Shown here: positions 1 through 12,200 of the stretch, one piece after another
Position numbering within the stretch: position 1 is the first letter of the stretch
Layout: each line of letters begins with the position of its first letter
Assembly (NCBI GenBank): GCA_019614645.1
Contig: JABWDB010000008.1
Location: forward strand, 186,001 to 250,000
Direction of reading: 5' to 3'
DNA: 64,000 bases
DNA from: Stratiolaelaps scimitus
Taxonomy: Eukaryota > Arthropoda > Arachnida > Mesostigmata > Laelapidae
Translations under genes and position numbers: made by a program
The notes under the pieces: model-generated
The model's input: the letters and a program-made list of their open reading frames with translations, nothing else
Told to the model about the DNA's origin: nothing
Databases searched by the model: none

Positions 1-429
1 AAAAAATCAATAGTTTTCCTATTCACTGGCACGTTTTTACGATTACAGCTTGTCGACTCCATTTACTTGACTAGCTAATCCCTGACCGCTGGTCAAGTCC
101 ACTACCGGCGAAAGCCTTCCCGCCAGGAACATTAGGAAGCAACATTTCGAATTTGTGCACCTCGACAACTAGTCCCCGGCCCCTTGATTTACTATATTTC
201 AATAGGTCACACTTATTAATTTGGTGACAGGGATTTCGAAGGGCGTTGATTCAACAATGTGTTTCGTATCAATAAACAAAGTGCACGCGGCAAGTAGGAC
301 CAACAGGCCAAATGAAACAAAAGTCTGCACCGATTACCAGCGTGTTTTAACCAGAATTCTTACTAAAATCATCTGCATCCGCTTTAAAAACAACAAGACT
401 TCTTCCTATAGTGAACAGTGTCTGCATAC

Positions 430-2933
430 TTTTTCGAGCTTTCTTGTTGCCTCGGGATCGACGCATGACTGGTTTGTTGTCCCGGGCACTCGTCTCGCCC
501 TGTTTGAGGTCCACCTGCGGCAGCTGATGACAGACGGGCGACGGGAAGAGGTCGAAATTTTTAATGGGCCGTTGAGCGTATCCAGGAAATCCGAGGAACG
601 TCAGATGGCGTAACCAGCCGAGAAGATAGCCCAGCTGATTGGCGCGTAGTGGAACCTGCGCGGTTGCCATATTGAGAAGCGTCTTCATCGAAGCCTGAAG
701 TACCTACAAATGGAGAAATTCGACCACAAAATACACATCTCATTAAATCGATCTACTTAGTCTTAGAGACTTAGTTAGCTAAAGTGGATCTACGGTAAAC
801 TCGCGGTATGCACGCGTTAGAAATAAGACTCTTGACAGGACGGCGGCCATAAACAGAAACCATATTCCACGCTGCGAATCGATTATAGCCGATTGATGAA
901 TGATGTGATTCTAGTAAATAATAAGAGCATCCGCAACAACGAATAAGCGTATTTGATCAGCTACTCAAACAACAGCATTATTACATATGGACAGCAATAC
1001 AGCTATACAGAAACTTAAAGAGCGAATCTGAAGGTAAAATAATCTGTCTCCTCTGTAATAAATGTAGTAAATATTTCTTTACGTTATCATCCAAATAAAA
1101 ATTACGTTTGCCATCAGTTCTCGAATGAGCTCTCACCTTGCACAGCATGAGTTCGTCAGCTGACACGAACATATCCGCAACTCCATCAATGATGAGTGAT
1201 GAAATTGCCTGAGCTTGTTCAGGGCTCAGGTACTCAAATTCCTCTGAACTCCCACGTCGAATTGTTAGAGCCTAAGACGATATGATCAATAGCACAGAAG
1301 GGCGAATTCGATTTCGTAGTTTAGTCACGACATTACTCGAGACAGATAGGTTAGGCAGGCGAGAGGCCGTTCTCTGCCATCATGCACCGCAATGGACCTA
1401 ATAATGAAGCCTTCGCTAGAAAGGGTGACATCCCATTCGTATAACAGGAATATGCCTATACCAGCCTATCGCAGCTACGTAATACGACTTTGCATGGTGT
1501 ATAGAAGCTTCGACCAGTACATCGACATTTAGGTACACAATTATTATTTAATGGAATATGAGTGTCGTAGGTACCTGTAGGACTTTAAGGGCAGAGTGTC
1601 GAACGGCTACATTGGGCTCGTCGATAGCAAGACACGACTTGATCACAGCGAAAAGTTCAGGCCAAACGGATCCCAGCCGGTGACTGTTTTGATACACAAG
1701 CGTACCTATAAATGAATGTGTCTTTTGTGTTAGACAGCACGCGACTCTGATGATATCCGTAGTAAGCATCAACTCGTATGGAAACCCATAAATACGTATA
1801 AACTTAGAATATTAGTTAATACATGCAGCCGAATCACTTTATACTTGAAATACGACCTGTGTCCCCCTCTTGAGGCCACTAACCCATATAAGTCTATGTC
1901 CCGATCGGCTTGCTAAGTTACTCGACAATAATTTGCCATAGACGTCATTTCCACGCAAATCCCATCAACTTTTTCAAAATAAAAATCTACATATGCTCGC
2001 AATGTAACACATATCATGGTAAGCACGTCCTCACCGGAGAACTATATTCATGGACATATATACAAATTTACTTACCGAGCGTATGGAAACTGAGCAGGAG
2101 TTGAGGCACCTCGAGCTGGCGGACATCGCGAAGGCAGAAGTGGACCAACTGCAAAAGTGTGCGATCGTCCAAATCGAGTTGGTTTCCCTGAAAATATCCA
2201 AAGGATGCCTAATATTTGAGAACGGCTACAGGCAGACTAACACCGTTATGGAAGCTGCTTCGGAATGAGCCAATCCAAATGGCCTTACTTATAATGCTAA
2301 TTAAAGATAGGGCCAAGTATTATATATATATTTGAGCTATTTCGACATTTGAACTAATCAATTTCCCGGGCTGACTCTCAGCCAACATTTAACTTAGTCC
2401 ACGGTATTGCGTTCGGCGTCGCTTCGTAAGACGGACAACTCACCTGTGATGTCTGAAGTGCCCAAACGAGTTGCTTTGTTAACTCCGCAGTGGTTAACGA
2501 AGCCTCACGACCATCGCAATGTAAAAGGCACACCCGAAATAGATCCGAGCCAACATCGGAGGTCAGGAACGGAATCTGTGAATACATTTCAAACGATAGG
2601 TTAATCAGTTTCGCTTGGTCCCGAAGCTTCAAGGAGCGATCCATAAATCACCATACGTGTCAGTCAAACCACACGTGTGAGCAGATTTGACCTTACAAAT
2701 CGGCCCTCGCGATATGGCAGTATTTGGCATATTCGTCGATTTAATAAGATAAATAAATGAAACTTGTATTATATTAACTAGAATGGCAACTCTACCTCAT
2801 AGTTAAGTTCAAGGAGACTTTTGATAATGGGGTCGACGTTGACGTTGGTGGAGTCACCGTGGCGGATATTTTTCAGTTTCTTCAAACTTTGAAGTAAATG
2901 GAGTGTCTGTTCAGCTGCCACTGATTCACCCAT
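430..2933 (-). CDS. HEATR6: HEATR6-like HEAT-repeat protein, 5' part (runs off window)
   Basis: Six exons join in frame on the minus strand: 2933-2796, 2626-2444, 2187-2076, 1705-1575, 1271-1137 and 703-430, with phases 0,0,1,0,0,1 and GT-AG borders. The predicted peptide starts MGESVAAEQTLHLLQ and resembles the N-terminal third of HEATR6. Matching landmarks are the LVYQNS/WPEL block (human LVYCNG/LPEL), the NQLDLDD helix, and the LGYLLGWLRHLTFLGFPG segment followed by a basic NKKARK tract (human LGALLAVLKKFMFHGLPG then NKKKKSK). HEATR6 is a large, poorly understood HEAT-repeat protein amplified in some human cancers. The acceptor of exon 2 (2626) has a weak pyrimidine tract and is the least certain border. 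The last exon ends in phase 1, so coding continues left of base 430; I could not place the next exon in bases 1-429, and it probably lies outside the window. Confidence 0.8.
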
Positions 2934-5360
2934 TTTTACATCATCACAGGAGACGTGCTCTCGTCTGCAACGAATGAGCTTCGAATACCTTAAAGTAGAA
3001 CGAAAAATATAAATATCCATTATGGTTCGTTCAGTGGTGCAAGGAGTGATATACATATATAAGAGGGGATTATATATTCTAGACAAGCTGATATTTTCCA
3101 CCTTATCTAAATTGAGTTTCTAAACCGAGGGATTTATTGATATAGTAATGTAAATGTCCTGCTTTGAGCGACACTTCGTCTCATGTATGTCTATTGACAA
3201 ACACACCCACCACACATATGTTGTGCCATCTTAACCGATTTAATGGGGTAGCGATTCTTGGTGTAATTGTCAACACAATTTGATTCAAGATATAATTGTG
3301 TAGTGGCAGTGTAAGGCTGGATTATCGTTGGTTAGCTTCGTATCCCGATATGCATGGAAGTTCCTCACTTCAATGGATCTGCTGGCAAGGACTACGTTGT
3401 GACCAAAAGGTAGAAAATTGCTAAATATTTAACAGATAAAAGACATTCTAGCTAATCGCTAAATACCGGCTCACAGGTGAATCATTAAACTGATTTGGCC
3501 AATTTGGAGGATTCATTATTTGACTGACATCAATTTAGGTCACAGGAATTAGTCATCACTTGACCTTGTGATAGCCACCTGAATTGGGGTTGGCGTCTTT
3601 GCACTAGTCAGATTCACTCGGAACTGCACACTTGTTCGCCAACAAAGCAATTCGGCGCTAAATTCTGTGGCCCTAGATATCAGCATTCAAATTTCTCCAA
3701 CTCCACACATATACAGTGACACACGCCCTCCTGCCATTAATTTCAACATTTAAAAATGTTTCATGATGTGATCTTTAGTAGCTTATTGTACAGCCTTATA
3801 GTTACGTCCACGATATCTATTGCATAATCCCGCTCGAACATATAGGCGTAATACAGGGTGTCCAATCGACAAGTAGTTCTTGATAGCTTACCTCAGACAG
3901 ACGGAATCGATGTCAACACTGCCAGTCCGCTCGTCGGATACGTTCACATAAATCGGCACACTTCGAACATCTCTAAAACACGCGATATATATCGTATAGC
4001 AACTAGAGAAATTCGTGCTCTGCGCACCGTCCCAAGCCGGGCTTGGGATTGTCGGCAATCGTCTCAGTTCGATCTACGGGGGCGACTTAGCTTACGATGT
4101 GTCACTGCTTCCTGCTGTACACTGAATAGCCCAAAGACAAAACGCAACGCTCGAGCAGAAGGGCTAAGCGCTTGATTCAGCTGCCCGGCCTGCTTGACAA
4201 TCAATCCGACTTCTGTCTTCTTCGAATTTGGTCATTTCACCGGTGGTATATTGCTACCCCGTCAGCTGGCGAACATCTGGCTAAAGGCAGACCTGGAAGA
4301 CGGCGAGTGCCGCCAAAACTCCTGCTATAAAAAGTGACTCTCGGTTGGAGCGCGCCGAAACGCTGAGTTCGAGCGATTTCCTACAGGGATATGGCCTGGC
4401 AGGGGAATGTTTGTCAATTCAATTATACTATGATGATAATGATGCTTTGCAAGTTGCGATCTCTGCTGTCTATCAGTAGCGTTTCACTGAAACGTCATAA
4501 CTTCACACAAATTATGATATCTTGGCAAATATAGCTAATTATCGCTAGTGTTGCTCGGCTACAGAAATTTGCGACAGAGAGTCCCGTCACAAACCCAAAA
4601 CAGGCTCCGTATGGAAATGTCCACACAGGGTGTTGTACCTCGCATGAGGAAAACAAGTAGACACGCTAAACAGAAGGAAGGATCTGACACGTTAGTTAAC
4701 TGCAAATCAAGGATTTTATTTCTTAAAGAAGACACGACCAACCGAGCGGCCAAAAGATCCACCTTACCACATTGAGAGTTGGTTATATATGAAGTGAAGG
4801 AAACACCCCAATCATTAAAATGAATATATAGCATGTTTATTTATTAATGTCACATTTTCCGATTCACACTGCTTCCTATTCGAACGAGGGTAGGCACACA
4901 CTTGATCAGGCACATTCGGTTCAAATCGTCGATGTAATCACTTGAGAGTCTGTGATCTGCAGGACAAGAGTGCGTCAAACTATCGGGGAGAATATGGCTG
5001 GATGTCCTGCTTGAAATGAATGTTCACCATCAGTTAATCTGCGGGCGGACCGAACAGAAGGCCCATTGACTGCGGAGATTGCACCTCATAGGATTTCTTC
5101 CATAGTCGATCTAACGTCTCCACTAATTCGGACTCGCACACCGTGACTCGACTGGTCGTAGTGTATGTACTAATCTACACATTGATATCGTCTCTCGAAG
5201 GCGCACATCTGACGCGAAGACTCCCGCCACTTATCTACAAAGTTTGCCTCCGTGGTACCGAAATACGCTCGGTAGCACTGCCTCGACGACGATCCCTTGG
5301 GAGTTTCGAATACGTATACTTCACGTGTGCCAATTGAGATAAATAAACGATATAATTAGT
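2934..5360. other. Intergenic region between HEATR6 and TDG
   Basis: No supported gene. It holds the HEATR6 upstream region and the probable TDG 3' UTR. AATAAA signals read on the minus strand at 4836-4841 and 4715-4720, about 0.5-0.65 kb after the TDG stop. A short perfect palindrome with arms CCCAAGCC/GGCTTGGG lies at about 4032-4048. The open frames here (for example 3858-4175 plus, 4559-4834 minus) show no recognisable family. Confidence 0.5.
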
Positions 5361-7612
5361 CTATTCGTCGGTATTTTCCAGTTTGCGTTTTCGAGTGCTT
5401 TCAACATCGAACCGAAATTGTTCATCGCTGTCAATCGGTAGTCCGCTGTTAATATGGTCGACGAGCTTTTTTAAAGCGATATAGAACGGAACCTGAAATA
5501 ATGATCGGGAGATTATTCATTTTGTGAAGCTATAATGACAGATAGTAATTCCTAATCAGCAACAAGCTGGTTATCCAGCAAAGCTTCACATATTTTTTAC
5601 GCTAAACACACACACATGCACTCTTATAAGATGATTTCTTTATTCAGGTAAAAAGGAAGAAAATGCTTAAGCTTTGTAGTTTATTTTAATGGCTGTCACC
5701 TAACAGAAATTGGAATAGAAGTGACGTTACTATAGGATTTTCAACACAAATAATATTAGAAATCCCTATAAAAATCGTCTTCTTCTACAGACCAGACGCA
5801 CAGCGAAGACACATTCAAAAAGCTAAAACATGAGTATAATATTGTTACCTTATCATCAGCTGTTGGATAAAGAGATGATCGAGGGCTTGATGATGGCACA
5901 ACGAAGATCTGCTCGCGAATCGTCGATTGTCGAAACAATCCATTTTCAGCATATATAGTTAGTCGTATACTTTTCATATGTAGATGCGTAGATAAATATA
6001 AGAGATTTGATGGTATGAAGGTATGTAGGTAAGTATATATAGATCTTTCTCCTATGTAGATAAATCGAATACAGGTGCTATACAGTTATAATGTTGCCAT
6101 CTTTTTCATTTCGTTATTTTCCGCTGTCATTGCTAGACGCTGAATATTCAACGACTCCATACGTTCCATGTACATTTTGCAATGCTTAAGCTCTCATATA
6201 TGTCACGCCTCAGGATGTAGAGCGTCAGGTTAAGAGCTGAGCCCTGTCACATAGGGGAACAGCTGAGGGTCAGCTCGAAAAACAATTACGTATACATTTC
6301 GCAAAAAGTTCCGTTGCATCGAATGATGTCATTGATGCTGAAATTGTAAATTCATTTCTCTAGTTTGGATATAACGCATGAGTACAGACCTTAACCCCAG
6401 GAATGGGGCTGCTTTGCAGTCCCAGGCGTTTCACTTTGCTTCCAATGAATATTTCGTATATGCCCTTCCCGTTGAAGACAGCCACTTTTGGTCGGAACTC
6501 GCTAATCTTCTTCAAGAGTATCTTGGCTCCTTCAGCTATTTCCTCTTTTGAGAGGCCATCTTGACCACGAGTCGCTCGTTCACAAATGTTAGTCAAACCT
6601 GAGAATAAGGCAAATAGGCAGTTACTTTTCTGTACTTGTGATATGATTGACCGCTGCGACTGCTAAACTCGCCCCCGTTTAATGTGGAACGTTTTACGAA
6701 ACGCACGTAAGCTTCTCCAGCTCTCAGGTCTAGTCTAGATCTGGGTGGGGTCTCATCATTTGGTGATTTTAATAGTTGGCTATTCTGGCCGTCTTATCTT
6801 AAACGTAACCACTGACGAAATCAAGTGGGCATTTTGAACGAAATAAGCTCATCTTCATATAAGTATTGAATAGTCTCACTGGTAAAAAGAGAAAAAACAG
6901 CAAATTGTGTCTGTTGTGAACAAGCAGGCGTTCTTCAAGCCGTTATTGAAACACACCGGTGAAGTAGGATTCAATACAGTGAGTGAGACCTACCGATGTT
7001 CCATTCTAACAGGCGAGAATCGTTCTCCCAAGTAATGGGCTCCGGGATGAGTCTCGACTGGTGCAGACATTTCCAGAAATGATTTCCAGGCCCCGCGTAA
7101 TAGCGCCGCTCCTTGGCTGAATAGAAACCCGGATTGATGCCAACCACAAGTATATCAAGCCCAGTTCGGATGTGGTCAGGGAGTGTACCGTTTTCCAGAA
7201 TCTGTTTTGATCACAACAACGTAGAATTCGTATATATACATATACTCTAGATAAAAATACGTATAGGTTTGGCTGTCGTGTCATATTTGTTGTTTCTGGT
7301 GAAATAGAGAAGCTATTTACGTATAACCTGTGTAGTTATATCAACGACAGAGCCCTTGATAGAGTCCCATCTGTCCATATGTAATTGTTGATTGCAACTA
7401 TGGGGGGCGGGTCCGTATTGGCCCTGAAAAATGTGACAGCACTCATTTCACGACAACCATAGTATCGTATATAGAAATCGCACCTTTCTCTCACTTTCCG
7501 GAGATCGCGATCCTCCTTGGGACACAGAGCTCTCGTTGAAAACAGTGGACTCCTTCGATCGTGAAAACTGGTGCAAGAAGTTCTTAAACTGCTTATTCTC
7601 GTGTTTCGCCAT
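5361..7612 (-). CDS. TDG: G/T mismatch-specific thymine-DNA glycosylase
   Basis: Six exons (7612-7484, 7423-7328, 7201-6994, 6598-6390, 5908-5849, 5492-5361) join with matching phases into a 277-residue protein. TDG removes thymine or uracil opposite guanine, and oxidised 5-methylcytosine, in nuclear base-excision repair. The active-site motif GINPG is at residues 96-100; N98 corresponds to human TDG N140. The substrate-site strand has PGNHFWKCL, then NIGLTNICERATRG, KVAVFNGKGIYEIF, and the insertion-loop VPSSSPRSSLYP, which corresponds to human MPSSSARCAQFP. The start at 7612 has G at -3 and +4; an in-frame ATG at 7630 is possible. The N-terminal extension is only about 75 residues, shorter than in vertebrates, and the tail ends in a basic/acidic stretch. 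The gene is divergent from COG5. The family call is very secure. Confidence 0.95.
6173..6212 (-). repeat. SINE 3'-region fragment
   Basis: Contains the core ATGCTTAAGCTCTC followed by an ATATATGTCACG-like segment. This is the reverse complement of the 3' part of the SINE at 62.1 kb. It lies in the intron between the fourth and fifth TDG exons. Confidence 0.6.
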
Positions 7613-9205
7613 TCCTACAAAGTTCCACATGGATGGGACTAATTAGAACCGCGCACGTCGATAATAGTTCTTCTAATCACAGATTCAATCAATTCCCTTC
7701 TAATCACAGCGGGATTTTCGGTAGCTCCACATTGAAATCAATAGCGAAAAATCAATCAAGTTATTCAAGGTTAGTTAGATAGTGGAAAAGTCAGTTGGAC
7801 AGAGTGACTCAGGTATTTAGCTCATAGACCAGGGGCGATGTTACTACGCCAAGGAGTGGTTTTCTTTCTCAATCAATAAATGAAACATTTTACCTACGAC
7901 ATATAAGAAAAGAACTTAAGCATTGTGAAGATTGCTCCTATACCTTCACCCGTACCTCTTATATACGGAGATTCGATATACGATTTCAATGTTTGAGAAC
8001 GTAGTCCGGCTCTTCACAGCCGTTGCGAGCACTACCGGAGTCTAAAAGGAACGAGAGTTTTTAACAAGGTTTATTTCAAGTCGGATTTCGTGCTACGAAT
8101 CAAAAGGCCGACAAATCGTTGTTGACATTGCAAACGTAACCCTATGAGTCGAACGGCAAGGGGCTATTCGGTTCTATCCGGAACGCCCAAACGCTAATGC
8201 ATTTCCAAGTATGATACTACCCTCAATTTGTAGAACAGGTCACAGGACAAAACCCATCATCATGTCAGCTGCCTTAAGCGCGCATTTGACAGAAGAGCGC
8301 GCCATCCACCATGAGGCTGCTCCCCAGACACGAGCATCTGCTCGGCCTGTGTCCCACCTCGGGGCCAAGCAACAAAAACAGAACACGTCAGAATGGAGCC
8401 GTAACAATCAGCAAGGCACAAGACCGCTGTTCGAAGCGGTTTTGTCTAGCAATTTGAGAAGAGCTGGGGGCCAGCCGCAAACGAAAGAAATAATATAATA
8501 ACAATAATAACAGATTGTCTGGCATACCTACGAATTTTTCCATGACTGTGGACACTGTCAGGTGATCGTCGATGTTCACCATTTGATGGTTGGTGGTTTT
8601 TGTGCTGTCGATGATATATCTCGTTTGGAAAATTTCCCGCTTTAACTCGAAAGCCTAGCTGGCAACCGTGACGAACCGAGGTGTCATTCAGGAGTTGAAA
8701 TGGTCGTTACCATTTTAATATGACGATAACGTCAAATTTTGTATACGCCATGGACTATGTTCGAACGATTCTCCGTACAAATTCCGTTTAGTGGGGACTG
8801 CGTGCATCGAAAATGACCCCACTGAGTATGTGACATATTTTGTACTTACATGTTACATTGATTCCGTTGGCCACATCGTCATACGTCGTGAAAATATAAC
8901 TGAGCTTGTTACAGATGATACCTTGGTGGACTCAACCGATCTGTTTCCATTGTTTCGTTTTATATTTCATGACGTTGTAATGGCGATTTTCCTTGCACCA
9001 TGGGTCTTGGCCAACGTGCTAATGACAACTGGTCGGAATCCTTACCACTGGCCTCTGCTAATTAGAATCAAATATAATAGACATCTGCTTGGCTATTCTT
9101 TTTCTTTGTTACAGCTATTTAATCGCTACTATCGTTTCACTGATAGTAGTTCAGCTCTAGTCAATTAGCACAGGTGACACCGGCGACAGAACCCAGTGTC
9201 CGAGA
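7613..9205. promoter_or_regulatory. Shared divergent upstream region of TDG and COG5
   Basis: The two start codons are divergent and 1.6 kb apart, so this stretch must hold both promoters and 5' UTRs. A SINE fragment lies at 7893-7950. An open frame at about 8791-9168 begins at a non-ATG codon and has no recognisable family. I see no clear TATA box or CpG-rich core. Confidence 0.4.
7893..7950 (+). repeat. SINE 3'-region fragment
   Basis: Reads ACATATAAG, then AACTTAAGCATTGTGAAG, then a TTGCTCC segment. This is the same order as the SINE at 62171-62210, with substitutions. Confidence 0.55.
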
Positions 9206-12200
9206 ATGGCAGATCCTCTGGTGTCGGGTAGAATGCAAACTGAAGGTGGTGGCGACAATGCCGGTGTCAATGCGATATCATCTTCTGGATCGTCCGGGTC
9301 GCCGATGACATCCGACCTCTACGGGAGTGTGGTGATTGAACAACTAAAGTCGGACCCCCTGTACAGGCACTTTCTTGAGGATGACTTTGATGCTAAATCG
9401 GTAGCTGTTAAGGCCGTTGAAAATTTAGCCATAACTGATCACCTCGCCAAGATTGCAGCAGGTTAGATTGTGTGCATTGATCTTATACGATATATATGTC
9501 ATCACTCATTTCGAGAAGTAACAAGCGATGAATTGAAGCTTCGTGTTAAGTTTCAGTTGTCACTATTGAGGCTGGTGCATTAAGTTCTCTTTTACCCTGT
9601 CGATTTCCACACACAGCAGCGGCTAATGAGTGCTCATAATTTGAAGTTAGTCAACTAGTGTTAATACTATTTAGATTTGTTAATGGCCTACTGAAAGGAC
9701 ATGCCAAGTTGGCCTGTTTTAACATTGGTTGACGACGCCGTTTACCCTGGGGGAATGGCCTTCCATATTTGTTATGTTTAACTTATCTATATATTGGTTA
9801 TGTTTAACTTAAAATCTTGATGCGTGATTATACTATATTTATGATCACTTATCTGTAGATGTGAGACGTTTGCATCCTTCTAATTACATTGATTCTTCTG
9901 ATTACATTTCAAATAGGGATATCATTGGTTGAGCGTGAGATTCGTCATGAGGTCGCCGACAAATATGACGAATTGCTATGTCACGCAACGGATATTGAAG
10001 GACTCGAGAAAAGCCTTCAGGATACGTTCAGTTCAGTCAAAGCTCTCAAGGTACCTATTTTTATCTCCTCATCTGTTCATTGTTTTTGTCTTTAAATCTT
10101 ACCAGATTAGATACAATGATATCTAACCGATTGTTTTGGTCGAATAAATCCAACTCTGTCAGCTGCGAGCAACTGCTATTGCAAACACGGATTCCCATTG
10201 AAACCAATGAACCGGTTGGAGACAATGCTATTTGTAAGGAGTATGATCGTCTAGCGCTATTTTTCGACAATACCTCTAGAGGAATTAATGTATAACTCAA
10301 TCTAGTTATATATATATATATATGAGACACCAATACAATCGCCGAATGTCGGGGGCGCAGACGTACCAATGTTGTCGCCAAGGTCAAGAACTCGAGTAAG
10401 TACGCGCCCGCATCAGGGGTCATCTGCCAGGGGTCGCAGCTGTCTACCAACAATATCCACTGAGCTGGGCAATCCCCCCCCCGTTTGCTCATATGACTAA
10501 GAACACTGGATTTGAAATAGGAAGAAACGTCGCAACGCCATAATACCTAATGATCTATATCATATAATCCATATCTAATTTGACGTTGTTCTTGAGTTCA
10601 TCTTCTCACCCTGCTCTGTAACACTTTTCAGGTTGTCGGGGAGCGTATCCAATCACGAATGTCGGAATGCTACGAGAAAGTCGAACAGCACACATTAATG
10701 CTTGCCAGATTGCATGACACCTGTGAACTCGCTAGAAGCGTAGCAAGATTGGCGGGGGTCTGCCGACAGCTACGGCAGGCAAGTACAACCAATCACGGAG
10801 GCGAAAAATATCGCACAGAACGAAAATGACTATTTACTATCACTACTGCTATAACTACGGCATCGGACCAAACCAGCTGGTGTTTAATGAACGCTGTCCG
10901 AATTGAAATTGCTACCGTTGGACGCAAAACCTATATATGTGTTGTGTGTTTTATGCGAATGCGGTACTGATGCTCGATGCGCCCGGTATTCTTGCCATTA
11001 ATAGACATCGGCCGCTACTCTCTTCGGTTATCAAACACTCGGAAGTGTTCTGTTAAACCATCAGTGTCGTGCCATCAGTGCTAGCGTATATACACGACAC
11101 GGCAGCGTATTGAATACGCGAACACGAGGTGGACGAGTGCTCACGCATATGTTTCGCTCATTTCGTTTACAGAACAATTGTAAGCAGACAAAAGACATGA
11201 TGAAGAGCTCGCAACTGATCTCGGAGGTGTATTATCTACTTGCCAATGTCGGAGAGGGCATACATTCGATTAATGCCGTACGGCCGCATCTTACGTATGT
11301 ATTCGTGCTGTGAGATTCTCTATGCGTGTGAGTGATGATAGACATTTACGGCCGCGAAGCTATTCGCCCGCGCACTGAGGCAATGCTAATAATTAATACT
11401 GATCTCGTCCTCGTTGTTATTGTTGTTGTTGTGGGGTTCTGAAACGTGTGAAGATTCGTGAGCGAATTCCGCGTGGAGCTCGTTCGTCAATGTCAATCAC
11501 TACTGGAAAGTTCTCTGGAGTCTCAAAACGTCGCTCAGATGAGCATCGCGTTACAGTCGTTCCACAACATGGGCATCCTTTCACAACAGCTGGATGCTAT
11601 ACTTGCGGGTTGTAAAGAACGCATCACCAAAGCTACGAAGGAGGCTCTCGATGCGCACAGGTTTGTTATAGCAATTTTCGAATAGGCACGGCTTCCTTGT
11701 AATGACATATTTCAGGGGCAAATGCCTCATTTCGACTCTCATTGTGACAGGGTGGCTGCAGGGTATTGACCTGGTAATGACGATATCGTAGGCTTCAGTG
11801 AAAACCAACTGGCGTAGTGTTTCTTAATATCCGGTCACATGTAGCAGACCAACATCAATATTACACTGGTCACTAATGTATTCGATGGTAGGTCAGGGCG
11901 CTTCGTATTGTCGACACGAATTAGTCATTTTCAGATCTGTTTCAGGTTGAGTCAATCTCCTGAGCAGGTGTCGTCCAGCGGCAATCGAATGTTGCCTGGC
12001 CGAGCGAACCTAGGCGGTGGAGCTGCTTTTCGAGGCAATCTCTGGGCGTCGATTGAGACGCTGTTGGGAGCTATCGGCACCCAGCTGACACAGATAGCCG
12101 GGCTCGAAGCTGTCATGGCTAAGCGGAAAGATACCAATAGTCACAACACGTTCGCCCAAATTGTACAGCAGCAACGAAAGCAGAAGTCACCAAATGGCAC

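Noticed and set aside
1..429. Further HEATR6 exon at the left edge
   Set aside because: No phase-compatible segment with HEATR6 likeness was found on the minus strand.
8791..9168. 126-codon plus frame upstream of COG5
   Set aside because: It begins at a non-ATG codon, has no recognised domain and lies in the divergent promoter region.
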